Translations under genes and position numbers: made by a program
Notes under the pieces: model-generated
Database searches by the model: none
The model's input: only the letters and a program-made list of their open reading frames with translations
What the model was told of the DNA's origin: nothing
Shown: positions 37,489 to 48,699 of the stretch, one piece after another
How the letters are laid out: each line of letters begins with the position of its first letter
Position numbering within the stretch: the stretch's first letter is position 1
Assembly: GCA_013180625.2 (NCBI GenBank)
Contig: SNVD02000468.1
Span: 434,001 to 498,000, forward strand
Origin: Boswellia sacra
Lineage: Eukaryota; Streptophyta; Magnoliopsida; Sapindales; Burseraceae
DNA length: 64,000 nt
Direction: 5' to 3'

Positions 37489-37839
37489 AGTTGAAGAATT
37501 ATCTCAGCTCAAGTTATTTCTTGAGTGAGAAGTTTCTATTTATGGAAGATGGAATTACAGCAATCGGATTACACTTGGCCAGCATCCAATGATCCAACAA
37601 CCATTCTCCAATCGTCATGAATGAAGATGCTGACTCATATAACAGAATTGCCAGAGTGTAATGTTCTGGAAGCAGTGCAATGTTCTGGAAGCAGTACAGA
37701 AGGCTATGACAGCTCACAATCATTTCCATTAACTAACTATAACTAACTAATGATTAAGAAACTAAACAGAGAGCAAATAACTGAATTAACTAACTAATTA
37801 ATTCAGCTGGTAATCTCCACTTAATGAGCTTCCTTAACA
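37489..37839 (-). repeat. 5' LTR of the young copia element
   Basis: A 351-bp partner of 32578-32926. It differs only at A/C near 37523, A/C near 37727, G/A near 37756 and a 2-bp AG insertion near 37770. Confidence 0.93.
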
Positions 37840-37945
37840 GCCAAACATCAAGATTCATAATAATTGACAAACTAAACTCATTAATAATATTATTCAGATT
37901 TTCAAGTCAGCCAAATTACAAGTTACTTAATTACACATCAGGGAT

Positions 37946-39734
37946 TTAAAACACTTCAAAGACAAATGAAAGCAGTGACAACGCATTTTCCATTTTGTGC
38001 AGGCCTTCAATATTGTTGAAGTTCTCCGGCGCAGGAGTGCCGTCAAGCCTTTTTGAATAGATGTATGTAACGTAATCTTTTACAGTGGTTTCCCTGTAAA
38101 TTGGGGGATTCTCTTCCGACAGCAACTCTTTTATTGGACCAAACAATCTTGAGTCATTCCCTTGCTGGAAATGTGCTCTGAAGAAACATGCCACTGAGAC
38201 TCTAGGGCCTACTTCTTTCGCCAATACTCTGTGGTACACGCTTTTGGACTAATCATTGGATATTAGTTGCACAAAGACAGAAATAAAGACTAATCAGATG
38301 TTACATTTTTTATTTCATGCAGTTTATAGGATAGAATTGATATTCTCCTATAGGCATCCTCAGATCCGCGAACCATGGTAAAATTTTTCTATTCCAATAT
38401 CAAAATTCTTTGATTTTGATATAACCCATTTTTTGCTAACGTACTAGGCCACTCTTGCACTGTTGAACCTAGTGATGAAGAGTAACCACAGTGACCAGTA
38501 TAGGCAAACTAAAAGTTTCCACCAGATAGAAGTTGTATTTCCACAGTATAACAGATAATAAATAAGTCAGGCATGCTCCATTGTAAAGAAGACTTGCCTG
38601 TGGCATGTCTCCAATGTTAACAATTAGAGCTCCGGGAATAGGGATAACATCAACCCATTGATCCTCATGGAGGACTTGAAGGCCACCCTGTTGGTCTTGT
38701 AAAACCACTGTGAGGAAGGCACTATCATTGAGCTTGCCAGGGCCCAGAGTCAAACCTGGTTCTGGGCACGCTGGATGGTAGTGACCTATTAAATAAAGTC
38801 CTTCTGCACAGCCCATTTCTTTCAGGTGGTTGCAACTGAGTCCAAGAGCTCCAGACATCAATCCAAATACAGTGATCCCAAATTTCATTACTTCATTTGA
38901 GTAGTCGAAAATTATATCTCTGCAAGTTAGCGAGTACATATAAATTTTGATAAAATAATACAGATGAAAACCGAAATTGACTAGGGCATTGAAATATTTT
39001 ATCTGCCACCACGCAAGGCTACAGCTTAATTGGATATTGAAGGGAGAAAACTTTAATCAGGTTTTCAGAAAATTATTGATGGTTAGACTAATTTCACTTT
39101 TTGACCATACTGGCATGATCGTATCAAGAAACATGGATGAGTGGGCATACGATAGCGAAGAGTGGTTTTATAGCATACCTACAAATTGCAGGCAATTCCT
39201 CAGGATTAGGCGGGCGTGGAGCCATAAAGCAATGTAATGAATCCCTCCAATTAGCTGCTGGTGCTCGATAAAAATCAAAATTGGTGTTATAAGTCGCCGA
39301 TCTCATTTCATCGGGTGAATATAACTCTTTCTTCACCTCACTATCTTGCTCGTGAAATCTGTGCACAGCATCAATCATCTCCTCCAAAATGTTTAAGGGA
39401 ATTCCATGATTAACAACCTGAAAGAAACCCCATCTCACAAGCATCTCTGACCTTGTCAATTATTCCACAGCGGATACCTTCATCTTTATCAATGCCTTGA
39501 AAATCAATGGTAGGAAAGAGCAAACTTACAGTCACCGGAACCTGAGTTGTTGCCAAGCTTGTCTTGCTCATGAATGAATATCCGTGGCACTTTTGCAGCT
39601 CCAGAATCTACCAGTCCTTTTACGCCTGCTTTTGAGTCATCAAAAGACTTCAATTCACTCTTTCGGTCATATATGGAATGGCCATTTGCCTGAATATTCT
39701 TGCCTGTGTATGTGGTCACCATTTTCTTTCGCAT
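37946..39734 (-). pseudogene. 2-oxoglutarate/Fe(II) dioxygenase gene (ACC-oxidase-homolog 1-like), 3 exons, disabled
   Basis: Exon 1 (39179-39734) holds the DIOX_N domain: ATG at 39734 or 39722, SELKSFDDSKAGVKGLVDSG, then WGFFQVVNHGIPLNILEEM. Exon 2 (38598-38920) has YLIGHYHPACPEPGLTLG and VVLQDQQGGLQVLHEDQWVD and ends at a GC donor (CAG|GCAAGT). Exon 3 (37946 to about 38258) has [20 protein letters not shown] and the C-terminal [12 protein letters not shown]. Family members oxidise small molecules in the cytosol using 2-oxoglutarate, O2 and Fe(II). Here the HxD iron motif is damaged: GKLNDSAF has Leu where the iron-binding His is expected, near 38725-38735. The distal His (YHRVLA) and Arg (GPRVSV) remain. 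Exon 1 has two frameshifts (after CKFAL near 39518 and before WGFF near 39433). Exon 3 has a TAG at 38249-38251, and its acceptor looks lost (CAAC, not CAG). Confidence 0.87.
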
Positions 39735-39786
39735 GGTAATGGAAACTGTATTGCTTGTGTAGGACTAGATCATATTTCTTCAATTT

Positions 39787-39790
<4 letters not shown>

Positions 39791-39820
<30 letters not shown>
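39791..39820. repeat. (TA)n microsatellite
   Basis: Fifteen TA units about 55 bp upstream of the dioxygenase start. Confidence 0.95.
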
Positions 39821-39822
<2 letters not shown>

Positions 39823-40383
39823 CTAAAAGAACAAGAATATTACAGAAACACCGTTTTGTCACCAAGTGAGCCTGATGTTACAACTCTCTTTAACCAACTT
39901 TATTTAATCAACAGAACCACTCTCTCTTTTTACTAACTCAGCTAACTTTTTTTCTCTTGCCATGAGCTTGCTTTCAACTTGCTTTTTCATGATCCTTTCG
40001 TCTTATTTCTGTATGAGGACAAGAACTGGTGTTCTAACATCATAGGATCTGTTCTTGCTTTCTTTTCTATTAAAAAACAAAAGACTTACCTAACTTACAT
40101 AATTAATTGATCATCGTCATCCATGGCCACTTCTTCATTTGTGTCTGTATTAATAAAGTCACTTTTAAGTTTACAATGATGATACATAACCATAACTTTA
40201 ATTTTTTTATTTAGTTGTGCAACATACAATTAACTCTTGATCCATTGCAAATTATACAAGCGTTACATGATATTCAAGAATATTGATTGACAACAAAAGC
40301 TCCAAACTTACTCACTCTTGCCGTGCATAAAGGAAACGAAATATCAGTAATTTGACCTTTAATCTTCAAGCTTGATGATCAAC
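39821..40383. other. Spacer, nothing recognised
   Basis: Upstream flank of the dioxygenase pseudogene and downstream flank of the next fragment. No ORF supported. Confidence 0.4.
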
Positions 40384-40623
40384 TTATACTTTGAAATGCT
40401 GTAGAGGAGAAGTCCCATCAAGCAAATTTGTGGACAAAACTCTCTTGTAGTCCTTGACATATCTCTTTCTTTCTAAAGCGGGGCATTTTCATCTGATCAC
40501 AAGTCTTTGATTGGTCTCTAAAACTTTCTAAATATTCTCCTTCAGTGTGTATAAACATACCACAGAAATTCTTGAGCCTACATGCTTCACTAATACTTTG
40601 TGATTGGTGCTTATGAACTTGTC
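40384..40623 (-). pseudogene. C-terminal exon fragment of a third 2-oxoglutarate/Fe(II) dioxygenase
   Basis: The minus strand reads DKFISTNHKVLVKHVGSRIS from 40623, which aligns with the last exon of the neighbouring dioxygenase and keeps the distal His and the Arg. After SVV the frame breaks, then resumes as RKRYVKDYKRVLSTNLLDGT and ends PLQHFKV at a stop at 40384-40386. Upstream exons were not found. It is on the same strand as the other two dioxygenase remnants, consistent with an old tandem array. Confidence 0.75.
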
Positions 40624-40755
40624 ATTGAAATGAGCTGCACAAAAGGATATGAAGACTAATAAACTGTACATGCTGAAAAATGACTCAATATTAATTTTGT
40701 TACACTTGTCTAAATGTAAACAGTGAATGATGGAAATACCTCTGCCCTGAAGTTG

Positions 40756-40989
40756 CTAGGGGTCAGTGAGTGATTGGAGACATAGTTGAATAATAAACTC
40801 TCGATTGGCGAGTTGATGTGGACGTTCAACTACATAGGAAACGGGCTTCTGAAGTTGGCTGATGGTAATGGGACAACTTCTGACTAATAAAAGTGATGGA
40901 TATTGGACGTGCTCCTTCTTCCCCATAGAACTCAAGCAGCTTCTGTGGCAGCTATAGGAACTGAGTGACTGAGAGAAATGGTTGAACAC
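40756..40989 (-). other. 77-codon open stretch, not recognised
   Basis: The minus strand reads MFNHFSQSLSSYSCHRSCLS and so on. It has no domain I recognise. Its place directly upstream of the third dioxygenase fragment suggests it may be decayed gene sequence, but I could not align it to dioxygenase exons. Confidence 0.2.
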
Positions 40990-42375
40990 TCAGATTACTG
41001 AAAATCAGAGAAACAAGGTCAGGGATCACGAGGTTTCTCAACAGCGTAAACCCTCCAACACCCAAGTCAATAAGGGGATCACTATTTTTTGTGAGAAATC
41101 GGATGAATACAAGTGTTTATGCATGGATTTCATGGAAAAGGCTTATGAACAATGTTTAATGGAATAGTAACACAAAACCTTATAGAATCTTGGTGGCTGC
41201 TGGCGAGAGAAGAATTATGAGAGATCCCCTTATCATTCGTGTCCTTTTCCTTATATATGTGATTCCAAGCTTAACTTAGATGTTGACCATCCATTGTAAT
41301 GAGGTGGCAAGATCTTAGCAAGTGGGAAAGATCTTTGGAATATTCTTTGATGTAATAAAACCCTAATTTCGAGGTAATGGGAGGCTACCACGTGTCATGA
41401 TAATAGTGAGCTACTTATTCTTCATAAATTATAGAACTGAACGGTTACTACCTGATTGACCCAGTCAGGTGTCTTTCAGTTAGGTTGACACCTTCGCGAC
41501 TTGGGCTTGACTTCACATTCTCTCATGAGACATCATCTCAAATATCAAGGGCATTCTCATCCTTTAATAAAGGGTCTAAAAATCCTATTTACACTACTCT
41601 CTTAGTCACTAGCACGAAGAATGAAGGTTAGTGACTATTATTCTTCAATTAGACACTTTATTTCTTCCTGAAACAAATCTCTCATCTGCTTCAATCCGTG
41701 CATTCTTGTTCCTTCAGCTAATCAATCTTGGTTTCCTGATGCATATCCTTTAGTTATGCATGATTCCGAATGTAAAAAATTTTCCTTCTTCCTGCGCGAT
41801 TAGTTAAACAGATACTCGAGCACTAATCTTCTCTGAAAAATGGTATTTCATCTCGTTGAACTTGCCTTCCCCTGTTTGTGAGTGGTTAGTTAGGTTGACA
41901 CTTGACCGACAGATCTATCTGAAGCAGTTTCAAAACGACGGTTGTATTTCACTTCCTGAGTTTTGAGCACGACTTTCTGGGCATTACATCATGAAATTAG
42001 CTTTGTATCTTTCCGATTAATGCCCCTAAAAATTGTACTTTTTCAATGGACCTTTCCTTATTGGACACGTGTCATAGCAGAGTTTTGAGAGGAATTGGTT
42101 CTTGGGATGGACGCCACATGTCTTCTTCCACGACTAAGATTTATAATGGGCGATTTTTCAACTTCCCTCCATTCTTTCCTTCACATCATATTGCTTTCAC
42201 GGATCCTGTGCATTTGAAATTCTGCAAACTTCTCAATCCTTGACCCTTTGATGTTCCTTTGCCTGCAGTGTTCTTATTTGATCTTTAATGTTGGTGTCTG
42301 AGAAATCTTCACGAGTAGAGGAAGCGCTTACTGTGAATAATTGAATTGATCTCTAGTAGCCAGTCTGCACCTAGC
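40990..42375. other. Unresolved stretch probably containing the 3' LTR of the Tat-type gypsy element
   Basis: The Tat-like element to the right reads leftward, so its 3' LTR should lie here, but its 5' LTR is outside the window and no repeat can be compared. A TTAGTTAGGTTGACAC(C)TT string occurs twice (near 41476 and 41886). A TATATA-type box is near 41250. No coding region is supported. The left boundary of the element is therefore unknown. Confidence 0.35.
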
Positions 42376-45300
42376 ATGTCTGCAACTGAAGCAAGGTATT
42401 TTCGAGTTTTTCGTATTTTCTTTCTCTATTCTCATCATGCCTTTGACTATGTGATGTTATGCATGAACTTCTCTTGTTGATTATGTATTGTTGTATCGAG
42501 TTCATGCTCTCTTTGGTGACTTCTTGTCATATAAAATACCTGTATAACAGAAAGATTTATTTTTAGAGATAATGGTATACCTTGGATGGATTCATATGTT
42601 TTTGGCTTATTGGATTTGATTTTTCATGAAGTTATGGTGATTGCTTTGTGTGTTGTGGTGTATGATTTGACTCGTATACTAGGCTAGGGTTTCGGAATGT
42701 CTCTCTTTGAAGGAGATGAAATTTAGATTGGTTTTTGGTATGTTTGCACGCTTGTTTGGTGTTTTTGACCATACGACGAGATGTTAGGTATTTGTCTCAC
42801 TAGATTTATTTGGGTGGTAGTTGGCTAAGTTCTCCCTTCGATTGCACCTGAATGATTAATTGATAAAATAGAAAGAACAATACAATTTCAAGAACAATTC
42901 AACCAATAAGGTTGGTTAGATATCGAAAATGCAAAATAATCAGACTAATTAATAATACTTAGCTTTTTATGGCATAAGTTTTAGGCTTGATAAGATTTTG
43001 TCTCTGGTGATGCTAATAGACATGCTATAGAGAGTCAGTCATCCTTAAGTTCAGGCTCGAATTCATTATTGCATGAGACTGGCATCCGTGAAATCGATGA
43101 GTTAATTAGGGGTTTGAACGGTGAGTCAGTGAGCTCGTTCTTTAAGAGACCTATTAGTTAGCCCTTTGAACCACCTCTTAAAGTCACCCGTAAGCCATTT
43201 CAGCTTTTATTCCTAGACTGGGTTGTCGTTTGGTCTCTCCGAACCAAATGCATTTACATGTAAACCCGTATGGACCTCCTTAATACAATATTTCTTGGTG
43301 AAATAGGTGAAAACAACATGACTCGAAGATCCACTACGGCCTCTACACATCAATTGAGTGTCAACGTCTGACCTTTAGAAGTCGAGGAAGACACTATCAA
43401 AGACCCCCTAGGGAGTTTTCAACCCTCCAAAAGTAGTGATCCTTCTTTGATTGATACTAAGAAAATGGGTCAGTCAGGTAGGGAAGGCCCCTCTAAGCCA
43501 GGTAGCAAAATTCCTTAAGCCAAAATCGAAGAAATTCAAAAGACTAGTGAGGTTAGTGAGACTAAGGAAAACAACAAGGCTGAGGATGTGGACTCCTCAA
43601 CCTAAGCTAGGTCAGTGTTAGGGACTAAACTTTTTCAAAAAGAGTAAGCTCTTCATGTGATAAATAACATAAGTTAGAGAGGAGCCCTAATGCCCCTGGC
43701 TTTCCTGGATTTTTAGTAGATAGGATTATGAGTTTGATTAATGATGACTATACGGTCCTTTATAGGAGAGCCTATTCGATTCTCGCGAGTGTTACGTTTA
43801 GGACTACCCCTAAGGCCATAGGCACACATTGCCACTTGACTGAGATTCTTTCCCATTTAACTTTCCTTCAACATGGTGTTAGACTGTCTATCCAGCCATT
43901 CTTTACTAGATTCTTTAGATTCATAGGGTTGGCTCTTGGTTAATTAATCTCTAATTGGTGGAGAGTCTTATTAGCTCTCTATCGTTTATGGATGTTGAAA
44001 AATGAGACCGAAATATCAATCGAGGAGGTGTTTTACCTCAATTGCCTAAAGCCTAACCAGAAAATGAAGGGGTTAGCTAGGTTGGTACTCCTTAGGACAA
44101 AGACCTAATGTTAAAAGGCCAGACAATAGGTCCATCCTCTACTGGAACCCTTCCTCTAATGGTTGTTAGAAGGGCAAATGGTTCTATATAAGTGGTGAGT
44201 GGGGCGCCCCTCGTGATGACCCATTTGTAGAGACTCTAACAAAGTTCATCACACCTGGTGAGGCAAAACAATTTTATTTCATTTATTCCTTATAGGTTGT
44301 TTATTTGTTTTCGAGCATTCTTCTCTTCAATCTTATCTGGTTCTTTGTAGCCATAATCCTCAAGTCAAAATTGAAACCAATTCCTTCAAACAGAGTGAAA
44401 GAGACTTTTAAGCATCATAATTGGAATATCAAGTCCTTAATTCATCCTATCGAGCTGTGCGCTGCTGGACTCAATTTCCATTTTCCTCGCGTAAAGAACG
44501 CTGATCAGTCTAAGAAAGAAGATTTTGATTTTGAAGTTAACCCCACCTTTACTGATTTATAATTTAGCTTATAATTAAAATTAAAATTTCTTTGTTTGAT
44601 TACCAGCTAATTTGTCAGACTTCCTTTATGCGCTATAAACCCCCCTAGTCAGGTGTACACCTTATCGTTATTGGTCTTTCTGTTTGCTCGTAGGAGGATA
44701 CCAAATGACTAATTCTTTCCCAATCGACATCAACATTGTGTCGAATGTCATGCGTGCCTAGAAGAGGAAGATTGCTAAGGAGCACCGGGAATAATCAGGT
44801 GGTAGATCTAATTAGGAAACTGAGCCACCCCCCACGAAATCAAAGGTGGAAGATACTATCCTCGAGTCTGAAGACATGTAGTCGAAAGGCAAAAGGACTA
44901 CCATTTCTAGTGCTACCACTGAGTCGGGGGAGTGCTTCCACCCAGGGAATAACATGAAGCGCTTCTGCAAGCCTTTTGAGCAAATCATGACTGGAGGCTT
45001 TATTTTTTACAACCCTTTTTCAGTTGAAGTGGAAAGTGTAGCTCCCGAGGCTAGGCACATGGTACCTTTTGTCAATGCATCTTTTAAGATCCTGACTGCC
45101 AGATTGCAGATGTTACCAAGAAAATGGGAACTGTTGCTGTTAACGGCCTTTTTGTGGTAAGTTCTCATTATCTTGTTTACTAGGTCTATTAGCTGCTTGA
45201 CTGATAGCTTTGTTGATTAGGCATTCTTATTGATTTATAGTTATTTCAGTGATGTTCTAACCATTCCATGTATTATACAGGGTTTGAATGCTTTGACGCA

Positions 45301-45716
45301 GCATCAAGGAGCTCTTACAAAGGTTATGGTTGAGCATGAATCACTAGAATAGAAAATAGGGACCTTTGAACAACAGAAATGGACAATTGGGGAGACTTAC
45401 CAAAAAGAGAAAAGCCTGTTAGAGAATTTTCTTCAATCTAAGAGAGATTCGGTTGATAGTTTAAAGATGAAATTGGGGGAGGTTAGCAACGAATTTTTGC
45501 CATAAAGGCCTCTCTTGAAGCTAAGACACTTGAAGCGGTTTCTTTAGACAAAGAGATCAAGGAGTCAAGAATTGCCTTTCTGGAGAGCTTCATTCAAAAG
45601 CTTAATGAATGATACCTTGAGGTCAATGTTGCTGAGTTGGTTCAGGAGTTTGTGACTGAAGTTGAAGAGAATTGTCAATCCCAAGATCCTCTTTCTCCCT
45701 CAATGACTGACTAATG
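42376..45716 (+). pseudogene. Antisense additional ORF of the Tat element (putative gypsy-type transposon domain plus coiled coil), broken, with introns
   Basis: This reads opposite to gag-pol. A possible first exon at 42376 (MSATEAR, then GTATTT) or an ATG at 43318 (MTRRSTTASTHQLSVN) leads to a Lys/Glu-rich region. The conserved block follows: LINDDYTVLYRRAYSILASV, then GTHCHLTEILSHLTFLQHGVR and QPFFTRFFRFIGLALG (43728-43943). This resembles the 'putative gypsy type transposon' domain (Pfam Transposase_28 family). Later parts are LYAAGLNPRF-like at 44450 (LCAAGLNFHFPRVKN) and a Glu/Lys-rich coiled coil (45300-45500). A good intron lies at about 45156-45281 (GTAAGTTC...TTATACAG). Many stops are present. 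Antisense extra ORFs between integrase and the 3' LTR are known in Tat elements; their function is unknown. Confidence 0.65.
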
Positions 45717-46021
45717 GACACCTCAGTGCCTTCTATGTTTCCTACAACCACTTTTACAATTGTTAATCTCATATGGGAAAAACTTAAATATTTTGAAACT
45801 TCCTTTAGGATTTGCTATTTTTGTTTAACTGCCAGATGGTAGTTTCTTTTGAATATGGGATGTATTTTGAATAATGTTTTCCATTCCCCTTGTTGAACTA
45901 GTGGAAAAACTTGTGCTAATAACTTGTCTTCGAGTTTATTTCGACTAAGTTATATGGATGATTTTCTAAATTCTTTGGTTAGCTAGGCAGCTCCCTATAC
46001 TTACACCTTCTCCTCTTATTC

Positions 46022-46046
46022 TCTCTCTCTCTCTCTCTCTCTCTCT
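46022..46046. repeat. (CT)n microsatellite
   Basis: About 12 CT units between the antisense ORF and the tandem-repeat region. Confidence 0.95.
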
Positions 46047-46089
46047 GTGGAAATCAACTTTCAATAAGTAGTCTAGAGTTTATCCTTGA

Positions 46090-46985
46090 AAGACTACATA
46101 ACTTTATGTGTAGTTCACGAGTTGCTAAAAACTTGGGAGCCTTGCGGCTGTCACATGACTATGAAGGATACAATAGTCTAATTTGGATGATCACCATTAT
46201 TATTGAGGATTGATGAGTCCTGTTAGGGTATATCGCTAATTGTCAAAGACTAAAGAGTCCGGTGTGGTACTTGGTTATTCAGGATCCGTCGACCCTATTT
46301 GACTAGCCATATCTACCAGACTATGGAGTCTTGTATGGTAGGTCATGGACTGGAAGGTCTAAGACAGGTCTTTAATTGTCAAAGATTGTAGAGTCTATTG
46401 CGTAGGAACTACCAAGGATTGAAGAGTCCTGTGTGGCACTTGGATATCAAAGATATGTTGATCATATTTAACTAGCTGCATCTACAAGATTGTGGAGTCT
46501 TGTATGACGGGTCGCAGATTATCAGGGACTAAAAAGTCCGTTATAGGTCGTTGACTGTTGAAGGCTATAGAGTTTGTTAGGCAGGAACTGTCGAGGACTA
46601 AAAAGTCCTGTGCGACACTTGGCTATCAAAGATCTATCGATCCTATTTGACTAACTGCATCTGCTAGACTGTGGAGTTTTGTGTGGTCAGTCACGGACTA
46701 TCAGGGACTAAAAGGTCCATGATACATCACTGACTGTTGAAGACTGAAGCGTCTGTTAGGCAAGACCTATCGAAGACTAAAGAGTCTTGTATGTCACTTA
46801 ACTGTCGAGATTCGTCGTTCTTATTTGACTAGCTACAGTAGTAAAACTGTAGAGTCATGTGTGGCAGGTCACAAATTGTTAGGGACTAAAAGGTTTGTGA
46901 TAGGTTGCAGACTATTAGGGACTGAAAGGTTCGTGATAGGTCACTGACTGTCAAAGATTGTAAAGTCTATTGGGCAGTTGATTAC
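46090..46985. repeat. Tandem repeat array in the 3' region of the Tat element, unit about 170-180 bp
   Basis: A (C/G)(C/T)TGTGTGG(C/T)ACTTGG...TCAAAGAT...TATTTGACTAGC...GACTGTGGAGTC block recurs with starts near 46261, 46431, 46610 and 46789, so the unit is about 170-180 bp with four or more degenerate copies. Within each unit a short GGACTAAAGAGTCC-like motif (itself nearly palindromic) repeats about every 45 bp. It lies between the integrase and the antisense ORF. Confidence 0.85.
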
Positions 46986-48000
46986 TGAAAGTACTTTTTC
47001 ATATGCTCCGCTTTCATGGATGTCTTACTTTAGTCTCGTCCATGTGGAGTAGTCGATAGGCTTCTAAGCCCAATATTTGCTCGACTCTGTACGGGCCTTC
47101 CTCGTTGGGTCCTAGGGCTTTCAAACCATGTTCCAAGGTGTTAGGCATCACCTTACTTAAGACCATATATCTAATAGAGAGCTGTTTAAGCTTTATGTAG
47201 GAATTATAGAATCGAGAGATCCCTTATTGATAAGTAGCTATTCAAACTTGTGCCATATTCCTTTCCTCCTCTATCAGATCAAGAGACATGGCCAGCTGTC
47301 TGTTATTGATTTCCTCATTGTATGAAGTAGTTCAGTGGGAAGGCATTCCTACCTTGCTTGGCACTACCTCTTCCATTCTGACAGATAAGGAGTAAGGGGT
47401 GGTCTAATATACCTATAACATATGGTGTGGTTCATCCACCTAACCCCTTTTGCGTGCTTCAAGCGTCTTCTTTAGCAAGTGCTTGATTTCCTTATTGATA
47501 GCCTCCAATTGTCCGTTGGCTTAGGAACAAGTTGGAGAGGAGAACTTATGCTGAATCCCTAATTGCTTACAAAATTCCCTAAAACCAGGGTTATTGAACT
47601 GTTTCCCATTGTCAGTTATGAGGGTCTATGGAATGCAGAACTTATAGACTATTGATTTCCAGACGAAATTAGTTATCCTTTTCTCAGTGATGGTTGCCAA
47701 TGGCTCAATCTCCACTTATTTAGTGAAGTAGACCATAGCCACAATAGCAAACTTGATTCCTCTCTTGGCAATAGGAAGTAGGCCTATTAAATTGACTTCC
47801 CATTGTGTGAATGGCCACAGACTATTTAGTGAAGTAAGTATTTCAAGTGGCTATTTGGGCATGTTGGCGAACGGCTGGCATTTATCGTACTTCCTAACCA
47901 GGGCTTTGGCATATTTGTAAATAGTTGGCCACTAGTAGCCTTGTCTCAGTGTCTTGAAGGCTAGACTCTTTGTGCCTAAATAGTTACCATAACACCCTTA
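46985..48000 (-). pseudogene. Integrase of the Tat element (broken)
   Basis: The minus strand starts with the zinc-binding region (GYYWPTIYKYAKALVRKYDKCQ near 47870-47950). The catalytic core follows: WEVNLIGLLP, where the first catalytic Asp of the family's VDLIG motif is Asn, then LITDNGKQFN (second Asp retained), and NGQLEAINKEIK (Glu retained, about 47500). It continues with AYRLLHMDE-type C-terminal sequence to about 46985. Several stops interrupt the frame (in PTCS*ANGQ, RG*VDE and ML*VY). Integrase would insert the cDNA; this copy cannot. Confidence 0.85.
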
Positions 48001-48179
48001 TGAATCTCTCTCAACATATAGTCAGCGTCTTCATCAATTGGGTACCTCAGCTACGGCATCGAATAGCCTTGCCTGTATAAAATCCCTTCAATCAGCAAAT
48101 ACCTAACAACTCGATATCTGAGCTTTCTTGTTGCTAGTTTATCAGTTGGAAGCTCGTGGTTAGTTAGGTATACCAAGAT

Positions 48180-48690
48180 GCAATCCATCCAACTGGATAT
48201 CTACTCCACTGCTTCTACTTTGGTGCTGGTGTCTTCAATGATGGGCTTTGGCAAGATTTCTAATGGGACTGCCTTAGGCATTTTGATTTCTGTAGATGAG
48301 ACTAACTTAGCTAGAGCATCAGCTTACAAATTTTCTTCCCTTGGGATTTTTTCAATTGTTAGCCTTTTGAAGCTTTTCTTGAGTTTATTGACCTTCTCAA
48401 GGTAAGACACCATGTTTTATTCTCTTACCTGATACTCAGAATTCACTTGGTTCAAAATCAACTGTGAGTCGCTCTTCAATTCTAAATGCTTGATCCCGAG
48501 GCTTTTTGCCATTCTCAAGCCAGCTAAAACTGCTTTGTATTCAGCTTCATCGTTGGAAGTTTTAAAACCGAATTTTAATGCATAACAGAATTCAACCCTC
48601 TTTGGACTTATCTAGATGATCCCAACTCTAGTCCCTCACATGGTACTGCTTCCTTCAACATATAGTGTCCAGACCAGGGCTCGATTGCCA
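48180..48690 (-). pseudogene. Second (archaeal-type) RNase H of the Tat element
   Basis: The minus strand reads, in order, DGSSTMWGTRVGI, then TSNDEAEYKAVLAGLRMAKS, LELKSDSQLILNQVNSEYQV and EENL*ADALAKL. These are the four acidic motifs of an RVT_3-type RNase H and lie between the normal gypsy RNase H and the integrase. A dual RNase H is a known feature of plant Tat elements. One in-frame stop follows EENL; other stops are few here, so this is one of the better preserved parts. Confidence 0.82.
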
Positions 48691-48699
48691 TCGGACCTT

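Larger units (their letters stand above)
32578..37839 (-). mobile_element. Young Ty1/copia LTR retrotransposon, complete but with disabled ORFs
   Basis: LTRs lie at 32578-32926 and 37489-37839, with target-site duplication GCCAA at 32573-32577 and 37840-37844. The minus strand carries a primer site, gag, protease, integrase, RT, RNase H and polypurine tract, in copia order. By eye the LTRs differ by about three substitutions and a 2-bp indel in 350 bp (about 1%), so insertion was recent. Even so, the reading frame has four stops and two frameshifts. It sits about 100 bp downstream of the dioxygenase pseudogene. Confidence 0.95.

Noticed and set aside
46090..46985. CRISPR-like array
   Set aside because: Units are degenerate with no distinct spacers, in a plant retroelement; it is a tandem repeat.
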